Below are positions 51,767-60,359 of a stretch of DNA of 64,000 nt, piece after piece. The stretch comes from Eubacterium sp. ER2 (GTDB lineage Bacteria > Bacillota > Clostridia > Lachnospirales > Lachnospiraceae), in the NCBI RefSeq assembly GCF_000765215.1, contig NZ_JPJE01000008.1, forward strand, positions 1 to 64,000, read 5' to 3'. The notes below the pieces were generated by a model. The model was not told the origin of the DNA, searched no databases, and saw nothing but the letters and a program-made list of their open reading frames with translations. How positions within the stretch are numbered: position 1 is the stretch's first letter; every line of letters starts with the position of its first letter. The position numbers and the translations under genes were made by a program.

Positions 51767-53823
51767 TGAACAGAAACGAACAATACACAGAAGGCATTTC
51801 TTTTCTTGAGGAAGTTACGCAAAAGCTGAAAAACAGAATAGAGAAGCTGGATCAGTCCATTCTGGCCGGACAGAAAGATATTGAGAGTATGCACGACTAC
51901 TACTGGGAAAACTACACGGAGATGGACCAGTATGGGTATGAGGACTATGATAACCAGCAGGCCCTCCTGAACCAGACCAACGCCAACAATGAGCTTCTCC
52001 TCAAGAGAAGACGGTTCCGGAGGATGCTGGACTCCCCCTTTTTCGGGAGAGTGGATTTTGTCTACGAGGGCGAGGACGAGGCGGAGATCTTCTACATTGG
52101 GATAGGAAACTTTGCCGAGGACACGGGCATGACCCCTCTCATCTACGACTGGAGGGCGCCGGTCAGCGGCCTTTTCTATGATTATGACAGGGGGCCTGCC
52201 TCCTACCAGGCGCCGGTCGGCGTCATGGAGGGCGAGATCACCGCGAAAAAGCAGTACAAGATCCGGAAGGGAAAGCTTATTTACGCCTTTGAGAGCGATA
52301 CAAAGATAGACGACGAGATACTGAAGGCGGAGCTGGGAACAAACGGGGATGTGAGGCTGAAAAATATTGTCAGCACGATCCAGCGGGAGCAGAACGCTAT
52401 TATCCGCAACACGGAGGATAAGATCCTGGCCATCCAGGGCGTGGCGGGGAGCGGCAAGACATCTGTGGCACTCCACCGGATCGCCTACCTTCTGTATCAT
52501 GACAGGGACAATCTGAAATCATCGGACGTGCTGATCCTGTCGCCTAACAGCGTCTTTGCGGACTATATCTCCCACATCCTGCCGGAGCTGGGGGAGGAGC
52601 CGGTGCAGGAGATGAGCTTTGACCTGTTTGCCTACAAGGAGCTGAAGGGTACAGCCGCTGACTGCGAGGACCGGTGGCATCACCTGGAGCGGGTCATGAA
52701 GTTTCCGGATGAGGAGAGGGAGCGGATCTACAAAGAGAAGCAGTCGGAGGTGATGGCTGCCCAGATGGAGGGCTTTCTCGCCATTCTGGAGGACAGCCTG
52801 CTGGACTTTAAGGACATTGAGTTCAAGGGACTGAAGAAGACGGAAAATGAGCTCATCCAGCTGTTTTATTTTAAATTCCAGGACATTCCTCTCCTGAAGC
52901 GGATGGACGCAGTGATGGAATACTTTGTGGACGAGTTCGAGACCCTCAGGGACAGGGATCTCTCCGATGAGGAGAGGGAGTATGTCCAGGAAAAATTCGA
53001 CCGCATGTATGTGACAAAGGACATCTACAGGATTTACAACTGGCTCATGGAGGACTGCGGCTATCCCCTCCTGGCGGACGTGCCCTGTGAAAAGAGAGTG
53101 CTGGAGTATGAGGACGTGTTCCCCATGCTGTATCTCAAATACAGGCTTCTTGGCAGAGGGGCCCACAGGCGGGTGAAGCATCTTGTCATAGACGAGATGC
53201 AGGACTATTCTTACATCCAGTACCTGATCCTGGCGGAGCTCTTCTCCTGCAGCATGACCATACTGGGGGACAAATTCCAGACTATGGACGACCATGTGCA
53301 GGATGTCCTTCCCTTTCTGCCGAAGGTGTTCGGGAGAAAGGTGAGGAAGATCGTCATGGACAAGAGCTACCGGAACACAGTGGAGATCGCCTCCTACGCG
53401 GCCCGGCTCAACGGAAGCCAGGTGCCCGGACTGCTGGAGAGACATGGAAAAGAGGTGGTGGAGGCATCCTTTGAGGATCTGGATCAGCTCCTCGCAGGTG
53501 TGGAGGACAATCTGCGCCTCCAGGGAGAGGACGGCTTTGAGACGGCCGCCGTGCTGGCCATGACTGAGGAGGAGGCATGGGAGATCAGCCAGCTTCTGAA
53601 AAAGAGGGGACTTTCCGTGTCCTACATTGACAGGGACAGCAGCTCCTTTAAGCCGGGGCTGACAGTGACTACCTTCTACCTGGCCAAGGGGCTGGAGTTT
53701 GATCAGGTGTTCACTGTGTGGGACAAAAAGAAGGAGAACCCTCTTCTTGGGCAGGCAAAGTATATCTGCGCCACCCGGGCTCTCCATGAACTCTATATGT
53801 TTGAAGAAGACAGCTCCTTTTGA
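51766..53823 (+). CDS. helD: HelD-like UvrD/Rep superfamily ATPase
   Basis: 685 aa. The N-terminal arm is a coiled coil (EEVTQKLKNRIEKLDQSILAGQKDIESMHDYYW) that in HelD inserts into RNA polymerase. Walker A is GVAGSGKTSVALHRIAYLLYH, SPNSVFADYISHILPELGE follows, Walker B is LVIDEMQDYSYIQYLIL, then MDKSYRNTVEIA and VTTFYLAKGLEFDQVFTVW (motif V), and ATRALHELYMF. HelD removes stalled RNA polymerase from DNA. Clostridial members are shorter than the ~770-aa Bacillus protein, as here. The 3' end overlaps the convergent MATE gene by 31 bases. Confidence 0.88.
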   Translation: MNRNEQYTEGISFLEEVTQKLKNRIEKLDQSILAGQKDIESMHDYYWENYTEMDQYGYEDYDNQQALLNQTNANNELLLKRRRFRRMLDSPFFGRVDFVYEGEDEAEIFYIGIGNFAEDTGMTPLIYDWRAPVSGLFYDYDRGPASYQAPVGVMEGEITAKKQYKIRKGKLIYAFESDTKIDDEILKAELGTNGDVRLKNIVSTIQREQNAIIRNTEDKILAIQGVAGSGKTSVALHRIAYLLYHDRDNLKSSDVLILSPNSVFADYISHILPELGEEPVQEMSFDLFAYKELKGTAADCEDRWHHLERVMKFPDEERERIYKEKQSEVMAAQMEGFLAILEDSLLDFKDIEFKGLKKTENELIQLFYFKFQDIPLLKRMDAVMEYFVDEFETLRDRDLSDEEREYVQEKFDRMYVTKDIYRIYNWLMEDCGYPLLADVPCEKRVLEYEDVFPMLYLKYRLLGRGAHRRVKHLVIDEMQDYSYIQYLILAELFSCSMTILGDKFQTMDDHVQDVLPFLPKVFGRKVRKIVMDKSYRNTVEIASYAARLNGSQVPGLLERHGKEVVEASFEDLDQLLAGVEDNLRLQGEDGFETAAVLAMTEEEAWEISQLLKKRGLSVSYIDRDSSSFKPGLTVTTFYLAKGLEFDQVFTVWDKKKENPLLGQAKYICATRALHELYMFEEDSSF

Positions 53824-55121
53824 TAGATGCAGATGCCCACTGCCATGGTGACAAGCTCCGCGGCCGGGAAGGCCAGCCAGATGCCTGTGCTGCCCAGAAA
53901 GAGGGGCAGGATGTAGGCAAAGGCGATGACCAGGATGCACCCTCTCAGGAGGCAGAGGAGAAGGGAACGCCCTGCCTTTGCCACGGACTGGAAGTAGCAG
54001 ATGAACACCATGTTGACTCCCAGAAACAGAAAGCCGGTAAAATAGATGCGCACGGCCGGGGCCGCCAGAGTCAGGATCTCCCGGCTCGGGTTCAGGAAAA
54101 TGTAGGTGAAAAGGTTCGGCACGGCAAGCCCCAGGACCACAGGGATGGCGCAGATCACAAGGGAGGTGCGCAGGGACAGGGACTGTACCTTCTGTATACG
54201 CTCCACAAGGCCCGCCCCGTGGTTGATGGACAGGATGGGCTGGGCCGCCTGCTCGATGCCCTTGCACAGGCAGATCACTACCAGGGCTGTGTTGCTGATG
54301 ATGCCGTATACCGTGACGCCTGTGTTGCCCAGATACCGGATGAGCTGCAGGTTGAAGAAGAAAATGGTGAACCCTGAGGCCGCCTCAATGACGAAGCTGG
54401 TAAAGCCGTTTGCAAAGATCCTGCCCATGAAGACCGGGCGAAAGCCCTTCAGGGTGAACCTGAGCTGATTTTTCTTTGTGAAAAAATGTGTGCACAGGAT
54501 GAGCACCGTCAGCGTGGAGCCGGTGACAGTGGCCAGAGCGGCTCCCGCCATTCCCATATCCAGGGGAAAGACGAAGACAATGTCCAGGATAATGTTTGTC
54601 ACGCCGCCTGCGATGACGCCGCACATGGCCAGCCTGGGCGCTCCGTCGTTCCGGATGAAGGTCTGGAGAAAGGCGGAGAAGAAGTAGGTGCCCATGCCCC
54701 AGATGATGTAGGGAATATAGTCCATGATGTAGGGCATAGTCTCCTCCGTGCCGCCCAGGAACAGGGCCAGGTCCTCCATAAAGGCCGTACACAGGACGAG
54801 GCAGACAAGGAACAGGACTATGTTCAGGAGCAGGGCAGCGGTAAAGCAGGCGTTCCCCTCCTCCCTTCGGCCCTTCCCGCGACAGATGGACATGAGGACA
54901 GACCCACCCACCCCGGACAGAAGGCCCAGGCCGAAAAATACATTGTAGATGGGGAGGGCGATGTTGAGGGCCGCGAGGGCTGTCTCCCCCAGCCGTTTTC
55001 CTATGATAATGGTGTCTGCCAGCACATAGATGGATGTGACCATGGTGCCGCAGATGGCCGGGACAAGGTAGTGAAAAAAGAGCTCCCGGACCGGTCTTGC
55101 TATAAATTCGTTTGTGTTCAT
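53793..55121 (-). CDS. MATE-family efflux transporter
   Basis: 442 aa from the ATG at 55121 (MNTNEFIARPVRELFFHYLVPAICGTMVTSIYVLADTIIIG), preceded by AGAGAGG; the longer frame from 55226 lacks a ribosome site. Twelve membrane helices in two halves. The helix-1 segment ADTIIIGKRLGETALAALNIALP is the MATE signature. Probably a cation-driven drug or metabolite exporter. It is divergent from the lipoprotein gene, the two sharing a ~140-base promoter region. Confidence 0.92.
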   Translation of the reverse strand: MNTNEFIARPVRELFFHYLVPAICGTMVTSIYVLADTIIIGKRLGETALAALNIALPIYNVFFGLGLLSGVGGSVLMSICRGKGRREEGNACFTAALLLNIVLFLVCLVLCTAFMEDLALFLGGTEETMPYIMDYIPYIIWGMGTYFFSAFLQTFIRNDGAPRLAMCGVIAGGVTNIILDIVFVFPLDMGMAGAALATVTGSTLTVLILCTHFFTKKNQLRFTLKGFRPVFMGRIFANGFTSFVIEAASGFTIFFFNLQLIRYLGNTGVTVYGIISNTALVVICLCKGIEQAAQPILSINHGAGLVERIQKVQSLSLRTSLVICAIPVVLGLAVPNLFTYIFLNPSREILTLAAPAVRIYFTGFLFLGVNMVFICYFQSVAKAGRSLLLCLLRGCILVIAFAYILPLFLGSTGIWLAFPAAELVTMAVGICIYQKELSSSNI

Positions 55122-55259
55122 GTTCAAATAACCTCTCTGTTTAAGAATGTCACCGAATAGTCTATCATATACATACTGAAATGGAAAGAACGGAGAAAAA
55201 TTCCGAATATTACAGCAAAAACACACCGTTTATTGACAATATTTCCCTTCTGCTATAAG

Positions 55260-55841
55260 ATGAATACAAATATCTTTATGAGGAGGAAGATTACGGGAAG
55301 ACTCCTGTGCAGTCTGCTGGCCCTTGCGCTGGCCTTCTCCTCCGCGGGCTGCGGGGCCGGGGAAAAAGCCGACCGGGAGAGGGAGCAGGCCCGGGCGCAG
55401 GAGGAAAAGCGCCTGGAGGAGGAAGAGCGAAAGGCGGCCCGGGAGGCCGAAAGAGCGGCAGAGGAAGCGCAGGAGGCGGCAGAGCAGGAGCCCTATTATC
55501 TCTACGACAGCATGGAGGAGTATGTGGCCTCAGATCTGATGCAGAACATCCTGAACAGCACGCTTGAAGATATCAGGACGGATGAGATCGACTTTGCGCT
55601 CAAAGGCGAGGGCAACCGCCTGATCTACGAGTACACCTACACGACTCTGGCTATGACAGAGGAGATGAAGCCTCTGATGGAGCAGGCGATGGATCAGCAG
55701 GATGAGGCGTTTCAGTCTGTGGCGGACTCCCTGACGGATGTGGTGGGCGTGGAACAGCCCACAGTAGTGGTGCGGTATCTGGATATGAACGGGGCCCAGA
55801 TCGCGGCACGGGAATACCCGGCCCGGCAGGACGCCCAGTGA
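55260..55841 (+). CDS. Lipoprotein with charged coiled-coil stretch, unknown function
   Basis: 193 aa from ATG 55260; ATG 55278 and a TTG further up are possible, and none has a clear ribosome site. A signal peptide (RRKITGRLLCSLLALALAFSSAGC) ends in a lipobox. Residues ~35-75 are an extreme Glu/Arg/Ala helix (EREQARAQEEKRLEEEERKAAREAERAAEEAQEAAEQE). The C-terminal ~120 residues (YYLYDSMEEYVASDLMQNIL...RLIYEYTYTTLAMTEEMKPLMEQAMDQQ...VVVRYLDMNGAQIAAREY) resemble DUF4854. A surface protein; no role assigned. A stop-spanning repeat follows. Confidence 0.7.
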   Translation: MNTNIFMRRKITGRLLCSLLALALAFSSAGCGAGEKADREREQARAQEEKRLEEEERKAAREAERAAEEAQEAAEQEPYYLYDSMEEYVASDLMQNILNSTLEDIRTDEIDFALKGEGNRLIYEYTYTTLAMTEEMKPLMEQAMDQQDEAFQSVADSLTDVVGVEQPTVVVRYLDMNGAQIAAREYPARQDAQ

Positions 55842-55881
55842 CAGCTGTGGAACCCGTTACAGGAAGACGCCCAGTGACAGC
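55830..55881 (+). repeat. 16-base direct repeat including a stop codon
   Basis: GACGCCCAGTGACAGC occurs at 55830-55845 and 55866-55881, 36 bases apart. The first copy contains the lipoprotein TGA. Confidence 0.85.
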
Positions 55882-55937
55882 AGGCCGCGGCGCCCGGCGG
55901 CGATAAGACAAAATGACAAAAAGGAAGGATGACTGCC

Positions 55938-56531
55938 ATGGATCAGGAACGAATAGAGAAGCAGTTCTCTTTTATCCGGGAGATAGACCGGGAAAAATTG
56001 ATCGGGAGACAGACCTATCTGTCGGACGGAAAGAGAAAGGAGAATGACGCGGAGCACGCCTGGCACATGGCCGTCATGACAATCCTCCTCTCGGAGTACG
56101 CCAACGAGAGGATCGATGTGCTCAAAACAGTCACCATGCTTCTCATCCACGATATTGTGGAGATTGACGCGGGGGACACCTACGCCTACGATGAGGAGGC
56201 GAAAAAGACCCAGAAGGACAGGGAGCGGAAGGCCGCGGAGAGGATCTACGGGCTGCTGCCCTCTGACCAGGGGGAGAGGCTGAAGGCGCTGTGGGAGGAA
56301 TTCGAGGCATGCGAGACGCCGGAGGCCAGGTTTGCCCGCTGTATGGACAACCTACAGCCCATGATGCTCAACGCCGCCACAGACGGAAAGGCCTGGGTGG
56401 AGCACCAGGTGGAGCTGTCTCAGATCCTGGGAAGGAACAGAAACACCCACGCCGGCTCGGAGGAGCTCTGGGAGTACGCAAGGAAAAACTGGATCGATCC
56501 CAATGTGGAAAAGGGACGCATACGGGAATAG
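55938..56531 (+). CDS. HD-domain nucleotidase (YfbR/HDDC2-like)
   Basis: 197 aa from ATG 55938, for which AAGGAAGG is well spaced; ATG 55929 is too close to it. The motifs NDAEHAWHMAVMTILL, LLIHDIVEIDAGDTYAYD (HD with following E-x-D-AGD) and DNLQPMMLNAATDGKAW match 5'-deoxynucleotidase/HDDC2-type enzymes that release deoxynucleosides from dNMPs. Metal-dependent, cytoplasmic. It precedes the rubredoxin gene. Confidence 0.88.
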   Translation: MDQERIEKQFSFIREIDREKLIGRQTYLSDGKRKENDAEHAWHMAVMTILLSEYANERIDVLKTVTMLLIHDIVEIDAGDTYAYDEEAKKTQKDRERKAAERIYGLLPSDQGERLKALWEEFEACETPEARFARCMDNLQPMMLNAATDGKAWVEHQVELSQILGRNRNTHAGSEELWEYARKNWIDPNVEKGRIRE

Positions 56532-56579
56532 TCATTTGCAAAAAATAAAAGATAGAACAGTAGTAGGAGGAAAAGGAAG

Positions 56580-57182
56580 ATGGATATGACTGCAATGTTT
56601 AAACTGAGCTACGGGCTTTTTGTAGTGACCGCAAAGGAGGGGGAGAAGGACAACGGCTGCATCACCAACACAGCGGGGCAGGTAACAGACACGCCAAATC
56701 GGATCACGCTGACTGTGAACAAGGGAAACTACACTCATGATATGATCCTGCGCACCGGTGTGTTCAATGTGTCTATCCTGTCTGAGAAGGCGTCCTTTGA
56801 CACCTTTAAGCATTTCGGCTTCCAGAGCGGAAGAGACGTGGACAAGTTCGCAGACTACGCTGCGGCAGAGCGCTCCGCCAACGGGCTGTACTACATCACA
56901 GAGGGGACCAACGCCTACCTTTCCGCAAAGGTGGTGGACACTATGGATCTGGGCACCCACACTCTGTTCCTGGCGGACGTGACAGACGGGGAGGTGCTGG
57001 ATGGCGCGGCTTCAGCTACCTACGCTTACTACCACTCCAGTATCAAGCCCGCCCCTGCAAAGGAGAAGAAGACAGGCTGGAGATGTAAGATCTGCGGCTA
57101 CATCTACGAGGGAGAGGAGCTGCCCGCTGACTTCATCTGTCCTGTCTGCAAGCACGGGGCAGCGGATTTTGAGAAGATCTGA
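56580..57182 (+). CDS. Flavin reductase-rubredoxin fusion (high-molecular-weight rubredoxin type)
   Basis: 200 aa. The FMN-binding flavin-reductase-like domain is at ~1-155 (LSYGLFVVTAKEGEKDNGCITNTAGQVTDTPNRITLTVNKGNYTHDMI ... FGFQSGRDVDKF). The C-terminal rubredoxin is WRCKICGYIYEGEELPADFICPVCKHGAADFEKI, with four cysteines in CxxCG and CPVC. The layout equals Moorella Hrb, an electron donor to flavodiiron oxidase, so oxygen or NO detoxification is likely. AGGAGG precedes the start. A hairpin follows that also covers the yqfC start region. Confidence 0.9.
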   Translation: MDMTAMFKLSYGLFVVTAKEGEKDNGCITNTAGQVTDTPNRITLTVNKGNYTHDMILRTGVFNVSILSEKASFDTFKHFGFQSGRDVDKFADYAAAERSANGLYYITEGTNAYLSAKVVDTMDLGTHTLFLADVTDGEVLDGAASATYAYYHSSIKPAPAKEKKTGWRCKICGYIYEGEELPADFICPVCKHGAADFEKI

Positions 57183-57202
57183 CCGGAGAGCGCATAGAGG
57201 AG

Positions 57203-57245
57203 AAATGCCCCGCATAGACTAGGTATAAAGCTATGTGGGGCATTT
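57203..57245 (+). terminator. 15-bp hairpin upstream of yqfC
   Basis: Arms 57203-57217 (AAATGCCCCGCATAG) and 57231-57245 (one G-U pair), 13-base loop. Only ATTT ends the distal arm, so termination is uncertain. The GTGGGG of the distal arm lies just before the yqfC ATG and is the nearest ribosome-site-like sequence. Confidence 0.55.
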
Positions 57246-57249
57246 CGGC

Positions 57250-57537
57250 ATGAAAAGAGAGCAAAAGGATGAGGATATGCTGCTTCGCAGCCGCATAGCG
57301 GATGCGGCGGGGGTGCCCAGGGAGCTGCTTTTGTCCCTTCCGGTCCTGACTGCCACGGGAAGGCAGGAGATTCGGGTGGAAAATTACCGGGGCATACAGG
57401 AGTACACCCAGGAGCTGATCCGTATCAACACGAGGAGCGGCCAGATCCGGCTGACCGGGAAGCGGCTGTCCATAGAGTATTACACGAACACAGAGATGAA
57501 GATCACCGGGCTGATCAGCAGTATTGAATATAAATGA
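57250..57537 (+). CDS. yqfC: Sporulation protein YqfC
   Basis: 95 aa of the YabP/YqfC family: RSRIADAAGVPRELLLSLPVLTATGRQEIRVENYRGIQEYTQELIRINTRSGQIRLTGKRLSIEYYTNTEMKITGLISSIEY. In Bacillus it is mother-cell expressed under sigma-E. The start ATG 57250 is preferred to a GTG at 57235 inside the hairpin. It is followed by yqfD, phoH and ybeY in the order conserved across Firmicutes. Confidence 0.88.
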   Translation: MKREQKDEDMLLRSRIADAAGVPRELLLSLPVLTATGRQEIRVENYRGIQEYTQELIRINTRSGQIRLTGKRLSIEYYTNTEMKITGLISSIEYK

Positions 57538-57556
57538 CAGATGGGAGGATGTGCAG

Positions 57557-58858
57557 TTGATCAGGTCCATGATCCGATATATAAAGGGATACCTTCTGAT
57601 ACGTGTGGAGGGATACTCGCCGGAGCGCTTCCTCAACGCCTGCAGCCATCGGGGGATCGCCCTGTGGGGCCTTCGGTCCGCCGGGGGAGCCTACGAGATG
57701 TACATGGCGCTGAAGGATTTCAGAAGAATTAAGGCGCTTGCGAGGAAGACAGGGACAAAGGTGAGGGTCAAGAGGCGGTATGGCCTTCCTTTTTTTTTAC
57801 ACAGATACCGCAAGCGGAAGCTCTTCTTCGCAGGCGCCTTTTTTGCGGCGGCTCTGGTGTACGTCCTCTCCCTCTTCATATGGGAGATCGATATCCGGGG
57901 CAATTCCAGGAGGACGGATGAAGCGCTCCTTGCGTTCCTGCGGGCTGAGGACATTCACTGCGGGATGACCGCGGGGAGCGTGGACTGCGAGGAGATCGCC
58001 CGCGACCTGCGGGCAGCCTACAGCGATATTGTGTGGGTCTCCGCCTCTGTGCAGGGGACAAAGCTGGTGATCCAGGTCAAGGAGAACAATCACCTGTCCG
58101 CAAAGACCCAGGGGAATCTGCAGGACGCGGGAGGGGCAGGGCAGGGGGAAGAGGGGACGGACCTGGCGGCGCAGGAGGACTGCACCATCCTGTCCATAGT
58201 CACCAGAAAGGGGACGCCCCTTGTCCATGAGGGGGATCAGGTGAAGAAGGGGGATATCCTCGTGAGCGGCAGGGTGGATCTGAAGGACGATGCGGGGGAG
58301 GTGACCGGGTACAGGTACTGTCAGGCCCAGGCGGACATTACAGGGGAATACCAGATGCCCTACGAGGACACTGTGGCAAGGGAGTACAAAGAGCGCACCT
58401 ACGAGTACGACAAAGGGAATATCAGGATGCAGGAGGAGTATTTCCTTCAGGCCGGGAGCTGGACCTTTACCCTCGGATGGCTGAAAAACAGCTACCGGGA
58501 GTATGAGTACCATGTGGAGGAGAGACAGCTTATCCTGGGAGAAAATTTTTCCCTGCCCGTGTTCATTGGCAAGAGGACCGCAGTGCCCTGTCAGGTCGCC
58601 TCGGAGAGCTACACGGACAGCCAGCTTCAGCAGATCCTCAGCAGACGCTTTGAGCGGGCCTGCCGGGAGCTGAAAAAAAAGGGACTGGAAATTACAGAGA
58701 ATGATGTTAAAATATACACAGAGCAAAATGCGGCCTGTGCCAGGGGTACACTGACTGTGAGGGGGCCTGTGGCGGGGGAAGTCCCCACCCGGATCCTGCC
58801 TGATCCCCAGGTGGCAGACCAGACAGAAAGGGAAGACCAGACGAATGGGAATGAATGA
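57557..58858 (+). CDS. yqfD: Sporulation protein YqfD
   Basis: 433 aa from the TTG at 57557 (GGGAGG at 57543-57548; an ATG at 57569 is the alternative). The N-terminal cytoplasmic domain is RYIKGYLLIRVEGYSPERFLNACSHRGIALWGL. A membrane helix follows (LFFAGAFFAAALVYVLSLFIW), then a large external domain with IDIRGNSRRTDEALLAFL and KKGDILVSGRVDLKDDAGEV. Stage IV in Bacillus nomenclature, required for efficient sporulation; mechanism unknown. The 3' end overlaps phoH by 14 bases. Confidence 0.9.
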   Translation: MIRSMIRYIKGYLLIRVEGYSPERFLNACSHRGIALWGLRSAGGAYEMYMALKDFRRIKALARKTGTKVRVKRRYGLPFFLHRYRKRKLFFAGAFFAAALVYVLSLFIWEIDIRGNSRRTDEALLAFLRAEDIHCGMTAGSVDCEEIARDLRAAYSDIVWVSASVQGTKLVIQVKENNHLSAKTQGNLQDAGGAGQGEEGTDLAAQEDCTILSIVTRKGTPLVHEGDQVKKGDILVSGRVDLKDDAGEVTGYRYCQAQADITGEYQMPYEDTVAREYKERTYEYDKGNIRMQEEYFLQAGSWTFTLGWLKNSYREYEYHVEERQLILGENFSLPVFIGKRTAVPCQVASESYTDSQLQQILSRRFERACRELKKKGLEITENDVKIYTEQNAACARGTLTVRGPVAGEVPTRILPDPQVADQTEREDQTNGNE

Positions 58859-59843
58859 ACTGACCATCGATATTCCGGCTGAATACCAGATGCATGTGTT
58901 CGGCCAGTTTGACAGCTTTGCAAAAAAGATAGAGCGCACTCTCCGGGTGACGCTGATCCCCCGGGGAGATACGGTGAAGATACTGGGAGAGGAGGGGCAG
59001 GCCAATAAGGCCAAAAGTGTTCTCATGCAGCTGACAGAGCTTGCAAGGAGGGGCAATGAGATCCGGGAACAGAACGTGGACTACACGCTCTCCCTCTCTA
59101 TGGAGGACCAGGAGGACCGGGTGCTGGAGATTGACAAGGACATGATCTGCCACACCCTCCAGGGCAAGCCCATCAAGCCCAAGACCCTGGGCCAGAAAAA
59201 ATATGTGGATGCCATCCGCCAGAAGATGATCGTCTTCGGGCTGGGGCCTGCGGGAACAGGAAAGACCTATCTGGCCATGGCCATGGCTATTACGGCATTT
59301 AAAAATAATGAGGTGGGCAGGATCATTCTGACCCGGCCGGCCATCGAGGCGGGAGAGAAGCTGGGCTTTCTGCCCGGTGACCTGCAGAGCAAGATCGACC
59401 CCTACCTGCGGCCGCTCTACGATGCCCTGTACCAGATCATGGGGGCGGAGAGCTTCCTGAAAAATTCAGAGAAGGGGCTCATCGAGGTGGCGCCTCTCGC
59501 CTACATGAGAGGACGGACCCTGGACAATGCCTTTATCATACTGGATGAGGCCCAGAACACCACGCCGGCCCAGATGAAGATGTTCCTGACCCGCATTGGC
59601 TTTGGCTCAAAGGTGGTCATCACCGGGGACGCCACTCAGAAGGATCTTCCCTCCGGACAGACGTCGGGGCTGGACGTGGCCGTCAATGTAGTGAAGAATA
59701 TTGACGACATCAGCATCTGCCATCTGACCAGCAGGGACGTGGTGCGCCATCCCCTTGTACAGAGGATCGTCAAGGCCTACGAGGAGTATGAGTCAAAGGC
59801 GGAGTCAAAGAAAAACAGAGGAAGAGACAGAAGGAGAAAATAG
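58845..59843 (+). CDS. phoH: PhoH family ATPase
   Basis: 332 aa. An N-terminal KH-like segment precedes the ATPase: PIKPKTLGQKKYVDAIRQKMIVFGLGPAGTGKTYLAMAMAITAF (Walker A), ILTRPAIEAGEKLGFLPGDLQSKIDPYLRPLYDAL, LDNAFIILDEAQNTTPAQMKMFLTRIGFGSKVVITGDATQKDLP (Walker B). It probably acts in RNA metabolism with YbeY, whose gene starts at the next base after the stop. Confidence 0.93.
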   Translation: MGMNELTIDIPAEYQMHVFGQFDSFAKKIERTLRVTLIPRGDTVKILGEEGQANKAKSVLMQLTELARRGNEIREQNVDYTLSLSMEDQEDRVLEIDKDMICHTLQGKPIKPKTLGQKKYVDAIRQKMIVFGLGPAGTGKTYLAMAMAITAFKNNEVGRIILTRPAIEAGEKLGFLPGDLQSKIDPYLRPLYDALYQIMGAESFLKNSEKGLIEVAPLAYMRGRTLDNAFIILDEAQNTTPAQMKMFLTRIGFGSKVVITGDATQKDLPSGQTSGLDVAVNVVKNIDDISICHLTSRDVVRHPLVQRIVKAYEEYESKAESKKNRGRDRRRK

Positions 59844-60338
59844 ATGTCACTGTATTTTGAGGAGGAGGGGGCACTGCAGCTGCCCCTTCCCTGTGAAGAA
59901 CTGGCAAAGAGGGTTATCGATGCGGCCCTGGACTATGTGGGCTGCCCCTATGAGGCTCAGGTGAACCTGCTCCTTACCACAAATGAGCAGATCCATGAGA
60001 TGAACCTGCAGTTCCGGGGGATTGACAGGCCCACGGACGTGCTCTCCTTCCCCATGGTGGAGTATGGGGAGCCGGGAAATTTTGATTTTCTGGAGGAGAG
60101 GGAGGACTGCTTTGACCCGGAGAGCGGGGAGCTTGTGCTGGGGGATATCGTGATCTCCAAAGACAAGGTGCTGGAGCAGGCGCAGGCCTACGGCCATTCG
60201 GCCGAAAGAGAATTTGCTTTCTTAATCGCCCATTCTGTGTTACACTTAACAGGATATGACCATATCGGGGAGGATGAGCGCCTCGTTATGGAAAAGAAGC
60301 AGAGGGAGATACTGGAACAACTCCAGATTTTACGATAA
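59844..60338 (+). CDS. ybeY: Endoribonuclease YbeY (rRNA maturation)
   Basis: 164 aa. The zinc motif H-x3-H-x5-H is seen in LIAHSVLHLTGYDHIGEDE, and the conserved LNLQFRGIDRPTDVLSFPM-like segment is MNLQFRGIDRPTDVLSFPMVEYGEPG. A short acidic insertion (EEREDCFDPESGE) separates the two. Acts in 16S 3'-end maturation and ribosome quality control. Starts immediately after phoH. Confidence 0.94.
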   Translation: MSLYFEEEGALQLPLPCEELAKRVIDAALDYVGCPYEAQVNLLLTTNEQIHEMNLQFRGIDRPTDVLSFPMVEYGEPGNFDFLEEREDCFDPESGELVLGDIVISKDKVLEQAQAYGHSAEREFAFLIAHSVLHLTGYDHIGEDERLVMEKKQREILEQLQILR

Positions 60339-60359
60339 GAAAAGATATGGAGCAATATT

